DNA from: Lyngbya sp. PCC 8106
GTDB lineage: Bacteria > Cyanobacteriota > Cyanobacteriia > Cyanobacteriales > Microcoleaceae
Assembly: GCF_000169095.1 (NCBI RefSeq)
Contig: NZ_AAVU01000037.1
Location: forward strand, 12,049 to 76,048
Reading direction: 5' to 3'
DNA length: 64,000 nucleotides
A program made the position numbers and the translations under genes. This document shows positions 1-10,500 of the stretch, in pieces (position 1 is the stretch's first letter; the number at the start of each line of letters is the position of its first letter). Under the pieces are notes generated by a model, which ran no database searches, was not told the origin of the DNA, and worked only from the letters and a program-made list of their open reading frames with translations.

Positions 1-480
1 CAGGCGTTGTCAACCCCCCCCAAAAAAAGCCGATTTTTTCACCGAAAACCCTGCACAAAATGTGATTTTTGTCAATGCCCCAACCTCAGACCTGTAGAGA
101 TAGAGGGTAAAACTCGTGCATCGTCAACTTGCATTTTTCCCTTAAACTCCCCTAAAAGCGACGATATTATGGGGTTTATCAGGTTTATTTTGGCAATAAG
201 ATAGAACAAGCCTGTAACTTTCATTTTGTTCACTCTACCAGAACCCCGATTCTGCTGTCAAATTCTTGAGAAGATTTAGCGATAAAAATGTAATCATTCT
301 TAACAAGTTTTTGAATTTTAAAACTATTAATCTGTAATTGATTGGAAAAAGTTATCATAAAACGGGGTATTTTAGGGAGAGGGGTTAGGGAAGTTGATCG
401 ATAAGTAATCAAATTCGGCTTAAACTAGAAATTGGTTACGAGTTTTTCAACTCAACTGACTTTCGCGTTCCGTCATTATC
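1..480. other. intergenic stretch at window edge, no gene seen
   Basis: This edge region contains only short open frames with no recognisable protein pattern, including a 65-codon frame at 7-204 with a non-ATG start. The first 60 bases hold a C-run and an A-run. No RNA gene, repeat family or clear promoter could be supported. It presumably holds the upstream region of the M48 peptidase gene. Confidence 0.5.
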
Positions 481-1380
481 TTGAGATTGCACCGATTGAT
501 TCCTATGACTCTTTCTACACTGCCTTTACTGGGCTTAAAAGCTGACCATTTTCGTCATCCCCTCGACCAACAAGCGACGAGTTCCCTCAAGCAAATTCCA
601 GGTCTAGATGTCTTTGTGCGTCAGTTTCTCGGTTCTTTGGGTGAACGGTTTTTTTATTTGGAAAATATTACTTCTAGTGTTTTGGTTGGCGAACAGCAAC
701 TTCCCCATCTTCATCAACTGCTGTTGAATGCTTGTCACACGTTGGATTTGGAACCGCCTCAACTCTATATTCGCCAAAATCCGGTTCCCAATGCTTATAC
801 GTTTGCGATGCGGGGTGAAAAGCCTTTTATTGTTATCCATACGTCTTTAATTGAACTGTTGACCCCGGAAGAAATTCAAGCGGTTATTGCTCACGAATTG
901 GGTCATCTTAAGTGTGAACATGGAGTTTACCTAACGTTGGCTAATTTGCTGGTTTTAGCCGCAGGACAGTTATCCCCTTGGGGTGCGGTTCTGACTCAAA
1001 CTTTACAGTCTCAGATTTTAGAATGGTTGCGTTGTGCAGAATTCACTTGCGATCGCGCCGCTCTTTTGGCAACCCAAGACCCGAGAACGGTGATGTCGGT
1101 ATTGATGAAGTTGTCGGGTGGTTCTCCGACTTTGGCTTCTCAATTGAATCTGGATGCGTTTTTGGCTCAAGCTTCTGCCTATGATCAGATGAGTCAAGAT
1201 GAACTCGGTAGTTTGCTCAAAGAAGCTCAATCTTCCCAACTGACTCACCCTCTCCCGGTACTGCGGGTGCGAGAAATTGATCGCTGGTCTAGCAGTCCAG
1301 ATTATCAAGACTTGTTGAAAGGGAACTTAAGGGTGTATAATAACAAAGTTACCCAAAAGGGCGGGTGGCGAAATTGGTAG
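481..1380 (+). CDS. M48-family zinc metallopeptidase
   Basis: This is a membrane-associated or cytosolic zinc protease of the M48 (Ste24/HtpX-like) family. The zinc site HELGH is visible at about residues 139-143, preceded by the usual helix TPEEIQAVIA. A downstream segment CAEFTCDRAALL supplies the third ligand position (E/D region) typical of M48. A hydrophobic stretch, LANLLVLAAG, follows the active site. The start is uncertain. The frame opens with TTG at 481, but an ATG at 505 (MTLSTLPLLG) gives the N-terminus I would expect for cyanobacterial homologues, and neither has a strong Shine-Dalgarno sequence. The last seven codons and the TAG stop lie inside the tRNA-Leu gene, so the natural C-terminus (KGGWRNW) is encoded by tRNA sequence. 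The family assignment is firm; the substrate is unknown. Confidence 0.85.
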   Translation: MRLHRLIPMTLSTLPLLGLKADHFRHPLDQQATSSLKQIPGLDVFVRQFLGSLGERFFYLENITSSVLVGEQQLPHLHQLLLNACHTLDLEPPQLYIRQNPVPNAYTFAMRGEKPFIVIHTSLIELLTPEEIQAVIAHELGHLKCEHGVYLTLANLLVLAAGQLSPWGAVLTQTLQSQILEWLRCAEFTCDRAALLATQDPRTVMSVLMKLSGGSPTLASQLNLDAFLAQASAYDQMSQDELGSLLKEAQSSQLTHPLPVLRVREIDRWSSSPDYQDLLKGNLRVYNNKVTQKGGWRNW

Positions 1381-1440
1381 ACGCACCACACTCAAAATGT
1401 GGCGATGAAAGTCGTGAGAGTTCGAGTCTCTCTCCGCCCA
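1359..1440 (+). tRNA. tRNA-Leu (anticodon CAA)
   Basis: A class II tRNA of 82 nt can be folded by eye. The 7-bp acceptor stem GGGCGGG pairs with TCCGCCC (last pair G-T) and is followed by discriminator A at 1440. The D arm reads GCGAAATTGGTAGACGC. The anticodon stem is CCACA/TGTGG with loop CTCAAAA, giving anticodon CAA for UUG. There is an extra variable arm, and the T arm is GAGAG-TTCGAGT-CTCTC. CCA is not encoded. The first 22 nt overlap the end of the M48 peptidase gene on the same strand, so the peptidase stop codon (TAG, 1378-1380) sits in the D-loop. Confidence 0.95.
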
Positions 1441-1568
1441 TAACATCTAAAACCTGAGCCTGAAGGTGTTTCAAGTTTTAACTCAAGTTGAGCTACTAAC
1501 CTTTTACCCAATAATTACCCAATTGAGCTAAGTGCTGTTTTTCCCCGTTGGCGAACGCTAACGTCTCA

Positions 1569-4500
1569 TCACCCGAAAACGGTGAAGTCTTCAGGGGTCA
1601 GTAAACTCGCTTCAATATTGTTGAGGATAGCCTGCGGGGTTCCATTTACTTCTATCACGGTAGAATTCTCAATGGAAGTTAAGGTTAGTTGCTCGAAGGT
1701 TAAGCCGCCATCAAGAACAATAACATCCTCACCGTCCACAAAATCAGTAATCAGATCAACACCATATCCGACAACAAGAACAAAGCGATCGTTTCCGTCT
1801 CCACCTACGAGGGTGTCAGCGCCAATAGCCCCGACTAATAGATCGTTTCCATTTCCCCCTGTGAGTTGATCGTCGCCTTCTCCGCCATCGAGGGTATCGT
1901 CGCCGTTGTCTCCAAACAAAACATCATCACCCGAGTTTCCGTCAAGTAAATCATTTCCCTGACCCCCGTAGATGAAATCTTGCTCGGAGTTCCCAGAAAT
2001 TGTATCATTATCCTGGTTGCCAAAGAGAATATCGTTATCCTCGTTTCCTTCGATTAAGTCTGCCCCGAGATTACCAAACATGGTATCATCTTGAGCGCCT
2101 CCCCGCACTTGGTCGTCATTTTTTCCGCCATAAATTTCATCCTCTCCCCCGGCGCCATCGATGAGATCTTCGTCTTCGTTACCATTGATCCAGTCATGAT
2201 CGCGATCGCCAGAGAGGATATCATTTCCTAAGTTCCCGAAAGTCCAATCATTTCCCGATCCACTGCGAATTTGATCATCATTTTTACCCCCTAGAATTGT
2301 ATCATTTCCATCTTTGGCGTCAATGAAGTCGTTATCTTCGTTACCATTAATTTCGTCATTATTTTCTGTTCCTTGAATATAATCTCCTCCTTGTAACCCG
2401 AAGACAATACCCGTCTCGGTTGTACTTGCAATGATCGCATCGACGTTATCGGTGGGTTCCGAGGAGGTGGAGATATTGAGGTTAGGCGGTTGTAAGTCAG
2501 GAAAAGCGATCGTTGGAATTAAATTACTCGGATCGAAAATATCAAATACCCCATCATTATTGCTATCTGAACGAGGTTCGGCTATGGGTTCTGATGTAGT
2601 CGGAGTTTGTATCGGAGTTGGACTCGGTTGAGGTTCGGGAGTTGGTTGAGGTTCGGGAGTTGGTTGAGGTTCGGGAGTTGGTTGAGGTTCAGGAGTCGGT
2701 GTACTGCTTAAGTCAAACTGATCGCTAACACTGGCGTTACTGGGATCTGTCGCTGAAACTGCGATCGCAAGAGGAGTAACAGAATTAATGTTAATAATAC
2801 CGCTAATTATACCCGTTGTCGGATTAATATTCAAGCCGTTGGGAAGTGCGATCGCCGAATAAGTTAAAACATCGTTATCAGGATCACTGAAATAACCAGA
2901 AACATCTAAATTAAAGGCTTGATTTTGTTGAAGATTAAATTGATCGGGAATTTCTTCAAGGAGTTCAGGAGTATCATTAACAGACTCAACAGTTAGCTTA
3001 ACTTCTGCATTAGCAACACTGCCTTTACTATCAGTAATGAGATACAAGAAACTATCTTCACCAAAATAATTAAGAGCAGGTGTGTAGGTAATCGTTTGAC
3101 CATCTTGACTAATTTCTACGGTTCCACCTTGAGTTGTAGCTTCAGGAAGAATTGCTGTAATTTCTCCCTCATCACTTATTTCTAGACTGTTTGCTGCGGT
3201 GATAGTGAGAGTGTCATTGATATCATTATCTTGATCATTTTCTAGTACATTAATTGTAATTGCAGTATCTTCAAGTGTGGTGATATTTTCGTCAGCTTCG
3301 GCGACGGGATTCGTATTATTAAGATCGAGTTGGAATGTGGGGTCTTCAGCAGTAGCGGCTTGAATTTGAGTCGTTAAAGCTTCACCTGTATGGTTGGAAA
3401 TTGCCTGTTCAATGGATAACGTTCCGGCTCCCACTTGTTGCAGATCGCTGGCGGTTTCTCCTTGAACGACTTGCTGAATTTTAGCGATTTCTGTTGCTTT
3501 TTCAACTAAACTTAGATTGTCGTTAGCAACAATATCATCAATACGGATATTTCCCTCGGCGATAATATTAGCGACACCTGCGGCTACATTGGCTTCAATA
3601 TCCGGGTTTATACTGATAATTAGGGTTTGAATTTGAGTCGCATCGCTAACATTTAGGGTGCCATTGGGTTGATTAATTTGTTCGAGGATTTTGTCTAAAA
3701 TGCGATTGGTTGCTTCGTTAATATTGCCTTCTGAAGTGCTGAAAAACTGACCCAATTGAACTAGGGTGTTATAAATTTGAGCTTGTTTTGTAAATACGGT
3801 TAAACCGTCTGTATTTCCTTCGGAGATTTCTTTGAGTGCGTCAAATTCATAGAGATTAATATTTGGAAGATTTAAAGCGGTTTTAACTAGAGTTTGTGAG
3901 GCTTCGGGGTTAACAGGTTCGGCGAGTAAACGAACTAAAGTTTCAAAAGGATTGTTAACAAGTTGCGAGAAACCTGTTGCTAATTCTACGGGTTCAAAAG
4001 CAGAAACTTCGACAATTTCTCCTTCGTTGGGGTCTAGTCTTCCGTTGGTATTGGTATCAAATTGTTCGACGGGAATTTCTAGGTCATTGGTGCCGTCTGC
4101 TTGTTGATAAACAAAGGGTTCGTTAGCATCTTGAACGCCGTTATAGTTAGCATCAAAGAATACCCAAGAGCGAATCATTTGTTGACGTGCGGTGTCCGCA
4201 TCCAAAAAGCTAGAAGTATTCGTTAAAATGCTATCAATGCTTTGATTTTGATTGATAATTTCTGCAACGAGTGTTGTTAAAATATCAGCATCAAGATTTA
4301 TATTTTGGTCTATTTGTGTTAAACTAGAAATAGCATTTTCAACTAAAGTTTGAACAACCGTTTCATCAGTTAAGTCTGGTGTTTCTCCGTTTTCGATCAG
4401 AGTAGCAACGGGTTGAAAGACTTCTTTGGCAATGGCTGCTGTTGTTAGGGGTGAAGACGGTTCGCCTTCGTCGAATTCTTCGTTACTATTGAGGTCAAGA

Positions 4501-7500
4501 AAACGAACGCCACCGTTAACCGATGTATTGATAACTTGGGGTTCTTCCGTGTCAAATTGACCGTTATTGTTGCTGTCGAGATAAAGTAAACCCGCTTGAT
4601 TTTTGACTTCTGCTGAATCAATTTCTAAACCGATAAACGGCGTTTGGGAAATTTTCCGAGTGGCTGCAATAACCAGGTTTTGCAGTTGAACTTGTAACGC
4701 TAAAACGACCATTTCTACATCGATGGGAATATCTGCAAAAAGGTCTAATTCTGCGGGGAGACTGAAAGCATTTTTAACTTCTATTTTCGCCGCTTCAAAG
4801 TCGGGGGTTAACTGTTGAGAAGCGATTAAAGTTAGAGGGGAAGCAATGGTTGCTGTGGGTGTGGTTGTAAGCGGAACAATTTGATTTAGGAACGTGGAAG
4901 TATCAACCCCGTTAACAACAATAATTCGACCTTCATCGGCATCAATAACGCCGTTTCCGTTGGTGTCAAATTCATCGAAAATATTGAGATTGTAGCTACC
5001 ATCGGCATTGGTAAAGGTGCTAGGTTCGCTAAACGGTTCGCTGAAGGGTTCGAGAAGTTGAACGGTTTCTCCGGTGTCGAGATCGGGAGCGGAAAAGGTA
5101 TCTCGAATACCGTTATTATTGACATCTTCAAAGTCACGAACGCCGTTATTATTGAGGTCTGCGTAGTCTTGAATGCCGTTAAAATTGGCATCTAAAAATA
5201 CAGTTCCTCCCAGAATATAACCATCCTGAACTTTGCCAATACTACTATTCCCAATTTTGAACTCGGCGAGGGGAAATGTAGCGAAATGTTTATCATAAAC
5301 GGTTCCCCCAAATATTTTAACTTCCGCACCCAGAAAAGCGTTAACCTCTCCCAATAAACTCAACAAATCATCAAAACGGGGTACAATTTCAGAGATAGCA
5401 TGAATGCGACCATCATCGGTTCCATTCGCTTCGCCACTATCAACTAAATCAAGGTTAAATAACCCTTCAATTCCGCCTTTTAGATAACCCGAAGCCGCAA
5501 CAATATCTATACCCGCTCCCGCCGCAATAGTTGCATTCAGTTTCACTTCTGCAACGTCATCACCCGTACCATCTGGGTTTTCGCGATCGCTAATATAAAA
5601 CCCATCTAAAACCCGGTAAGCTTGATCAAAAGCAAAATCTTTTGCTCCCCACTGACGCAAACCAAAGGTATCCATTCCAATCGCAAAATCAGCAGAAACA
5701 CCAAATTTTCCTTCTAATAAACCGCGAATTGGGCCGTAAACGGGGAAAGTTTTCTGCACACTAACATCAAAGGCAACTTCGGGAACATCAAAGGTAAATA
5801 AAGAGACATCTTGACCCAAGAATAACGCGATCGCATTGGTGGGATTTTTAAGAATAGGAAAGTCAAAAAGCGGTTCGTCGCTACCATCCCCAAAGGTGAC
5901 AGTCTTAGTAAATTCTGTCACCGATTTCTGACTAGAATTACCGGGGTTTTGGATAATCTTATCCAGTTCAGTTTGTAAGTTGGTAACTTGTTGTTCAATA
6001 TCGTTTAAATCAATATTGCTAAAATCAGCAAATTCCGATAACGGTAAGCGTTCTGCGAAGTCCGTTAGAAATTCTATTGCTTGTTGTTCGGCGGTATCTG
6101 TTGTGTTTTGTAAGAGATTTTCGAGTTCGTCTTTGAGAACATCAACGTTTTGTTGAAGGTTGAGAATATCTTGTAAACTGGGTAAATTAATATCTCCGGT
6201 TAAACTTTGAATTAATTCAACCGCTAGCTTTTTAGCATTATCAGAGGTAGTTTGTAAGATATTATTTAATTCAGCTTCGATAACGTTGATATTTTCCTGA
6301 ATTTCGGGAACATCTTCGAGGTTGGGTAAAGAAGTATCTTCGATTAAATTCTGGAGATATTCAACCGCTTGCTGTTTAGCATTATCGGTTGTGGTTTGTA
6401 AGATATTATCTAATTCATTTTTAAGTAGATTAAAGTTTTGTTTGATATTGAGAATATCATCAATCTCGGGTAAATTTAGACCCCCGGTAAATTCATTGAT
6501 AAATTCTGCGGCTTCCCGTTTAGCGGTGTCGGTTGCCGTTTGTAAGATTTGGTCAAGATTGTCTTTGAGGCTGGCTGTATTTTGGGCAATATTCTCAACT
6601 TCACTCAGACTTAAATTGCTTAAATCCTGCAATTTTGGCAAACTAAAATCACCCAACGGAATAGCAATATTTTCTCCTGCGGGTAAACTATTAATCTGTT
6701 CGATAAAGTTGCTAACTTTAACAAAAGTCTCTAAAAACTTAAAAATACTCGGGGGAAGTTCGTTACCCAAAGTTCGCAAAATCACATCAGCAAGTTCGAT
6801 AGTTGCAACTTCGCCATCGCCACCATCGGGAGTGGGTAATTTTTTATCGAAAAATCCATCTAAGCCAATTTTTGAGAGTAATTTTGTATCTTGAACCAAA
6901 ACATCAACCAGGGGTCGGAAGGGGTCTAAAACTTGATCAACTTGTTTGACAATAGGTTTAAAGAAGTTACTGACAAAAGTACCCAAATCAATCTCAACAT
7001 TTTGGAAACTAATTTCAGGGGTTTGGGGAGGAGTAAACTGAAATCCGTCTACTTTTAACGCATCAAATTCTCCGACTAACTCCAAATTAAAAGCGGGAAT
7101 TGCAGCGTTACCGGAGATGCTTGTCTTGGCGTTTAACCCCACTTGTGCATCGGCTTCGATATCGAGTTCAAACAGATTTTCTAGACTGGCTTGATTGTTA
7201 TTTCGCAGTGTATTAAAGCCTTTTAATTCCGTCAAAGTTAGGCGGTTTCCATCGCCGGAATCTTCAATTAAATTCCCCTCTGAATCGAGGTCAATATCTT
7301 CTAATGCAAACTTGGCATTAAGTTGGGCTTGGGTGTTTTTGGTTTCGCCATTTTCTGTATCTTCCGCCCCATTTTCTACATTTAATTCTAGGAAACCTAG
7401 CGTTGCTTTGGTGTTAAAATTATCATCAAAACCCACAAACGCATCGGCTGTAATTTGGGTTTCTTCGGTGTCAACAAAAAAGCCAAACTCTTGATGATAG

Positions 7501-10500
7501 CCAAATTTTAACCCCAAATTATAGTCAAAATTGGCTTCGGCTTTTCCTTCAATTTCTAACCCCAATGCGGGTAAACCAAAATCTTTGGATAAATTTGCTG
7601 TGGTTTCATAACGATTACCCAAATCAATATCAAAAGCAATTTCTTCGGGGAGGGAAGATGAAATCACCTCAACATCGGGGAAAATTGTCTCTAATTTCTC
7701 TTTGAGTAAGTTTTCTAACTTATTTTGAGTGAGGTTTGCGGTGCTTTTAATGGCGTTAACAATATTATTTTTTAACGTCTCGATAAACGTCGGTTCAGAA
7801 CCGCTGAGGGAACCAATAATCGGGAGGTTTGTATCTTGAAACATCTCCCGCAAACTTTCGGCGATGCGTTCTAATATAAGTTCTAAACCGTCTGCAATTT
7901 CCCCGGAATCAAAAGTTGGTTCGCTAATTTCTACGGTAACTTCTGGGAGGGGTTTTCCATCGATTTCTAGACCGTTATTGTAGGGAGAATTTGCATCGCT
8001 ACTACTCGAACTGTGGGTAATAATTTGTTCGGGTGTTCCCGCTTGGCTATCATCCAAACCAACAACAGTAATAACTTGTGATTGGTTCCAGTTTGTCTGA
8101 TCAAAGGTAATTTCAGTAATCGGATTTTGACCGGAATCAAGCAGTTGTAAGTTAGTATTATTAAAGTTGGGAGTAATGGTAACGGTTTCGCTTTCTCCGG
8201 GTGAACTCGTCAGAGAAATTTGATAACGATCTGTTTTATTTGTGTCTACAGGTGTGGCGTTTTGTTCGACAACTTCGGTACCGTTTCCGGTTTCTAGAAC
8301 TCGCACACCCGGTACATCATCATCGGTGATAATTACACTCTGAGGGTCAACCGTTCCGATGTTATATCCGGTTCCCGTTTCTAACTCAATGGTAACAGTT
8401 TCTCCGCCTATTTCTGTGAATAAATCTTGAATTGGGGTAACGTTGATGTTAACTCCGGTTTCTCCGGGTGCAATATAAACAGAACCGGATTTTTCAACCG
8501 TATCTAAACCCACAATAGTATAATCTGTTCCCGCAGTTGCTACCCCGGAAACAGTATAATTAACGGTTAATCCTTGACTGGATGCGGGATGATCTAAAGA
8601 TAGTTGAAATACACCGGGAATGATACTTTGTTCGCTACCATTTCCAACAGCTTCTAGGCTAACGGTGGGATTATCATTGTCTGCAATATCAACATTAATT
8701 TCCCCTCCCAAACCTGCATAAAGCGGGTCATTACTGTTTGCAATATAGCTAATATTGCTGAGATGTTCGCCTTCTACAACGTCATCATCAACCGCTTCTA
8801 CTGTTACAATTTGCGGTGTACTTGCATTTTCTGGCGTAAAATTCAAGGCGATGGGTTGTCCAATTCCATTCCCGATATCAACTTGAGAGTCTGGCGTAAT
8901 ATTAACGACAACATCATCAATAGGAAAACCTGTTAATACAACTTCAAAGCTATCTGTTATTCCATCTTCGCTAACTTCTGTACTTCCATTTGACTGTGTA
9001 ATTAAAACATTTTCGGTTTCATCATCGATATTTTTAACCGCGATTTCTGCAACGTCTAACTCGCTATATTGAACGTCCTCAGTGCTAATATCAGTTTGAA
9101 TGGTAAAATTGCGATCGCCATCTCTTTCGCTATCATCAACCCCCATTACTGTCACTGTTTGAAATTGATTCCAGTTCCTAGAATCAAAAGTAATAGAAGG
9201 GGTTAAAAGTTCTCCTTCGGTTGTATCTGAACTGGTGAAATTGAAAGTAACAGGTTGTTCGGGTTCGCTATCAAGTTTAACGGTAAAACTTGCTTCTCCT
9301 CCCCGTTCATTTGTATCACCATTAATTTCAGAAATGCTAATTCCAACAGTATCATTATCAGTAATCGTTAGAGTTGCAGGATTGGTATCAATCGTATAAA
9401 TTGCACCCTCTGGTTTTTCATCGGAAAGGGTAATTATAACGGTTTCATTCCCCTCGTCAATCAGATCATCTAAGGTTTCTACCGGGATAGCTTGGCTGGT
9501 TTTTTCAGCGGGAATAGTAATCGAAGATGATAAAATAGAAGAATAATCCGATCCGTTATTTGCCGTTCCGCTAACCTCATAAAACACCTCTAATTCTAAA
9601 GCTTCTCCATCACTTCCTAAAGGCGGATTTTCTAACAGTTCCCCCGTGTCTGGGTCGGCTAAAAAGATGCTAAAACTTCCCGAATTCGGCCCATCTTCCG
9701 AAGGATTACCAATTGTTCCAAGTTTAACAATAGGGAGTTTTTCGTTATCAATAATTGCTAATGTTGCTGTGGCTGCATCATCTTGAACCGCATAATTTTC
9801 TAGATCATCAGGTTCAATTAGACTAATTTCTAGGGTTTCTTCCCCTTCAATTAAAGAATCATCAACGGGTTCAATATTAATTTCAGCAGTCGTTTCTCCT
9901 TCGGGAATAATAAAAGAACCAGAAGGAATTTCTTCACCGTTTAACGTGGCGGTATAATCATCTAAAGAAGCGGTTCCTGCGAGCGTATATTCAACCGCAA
10001 GTCCGCCAGCAGGAGCGGGTTCAGTTAACGCAATATTAAACGCTTCCGCAACTTCATTTTCTTCTGTTGGATTGTTTCCAGCCGTGACACTCACTTCCGG
10101 TTCGTTATCATCAATGGTGAGTGTTGCAGTATTAGAAAACCCAATGGTATAAAAATTAGGATTTCCGGGTTCGAGAGTTAAAACAATTGTTTCATTGGGG
10201 TCAAAACGAGTATCATCTAAAATTGTAACCGGAATTTCTACTTGAGTTTCACCCGCAGGAATTGTAACACTTTCAGCAATAGTATAATCTGTTCCCTCTG
10301 TTGCGGTTCCAGCTATGTTAGAATTAACTTCTACATCATTAGCAAAAGTTTGATTGAGCGTCAGGCGAAAAGCTCCATCTGTATCCGGTTCAACAGGGTT
10401 GGTTAAGTTAAAAACTTGCAGTGTAGGAAGGGTAAGATTACCAATATTTCCGAATACATTATTATCGGCTGTTGAGGCAAAATTTCCATTGTAAGTTGTA

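Noticed and set aside
7..204. 65-codon frame at the window start with cysteine residues
   Set aside because: It starts with a non-ATG codon in a low-complexity C/A-run and shows no domain pattern or ribosome-binding site.
6322..6894. 190-codon plus-strand frame
   Set aside because: It is antisense to the coiled-coil region of the giant exoprotein, has no recognisable motif and reflects codon bias of the real gene.
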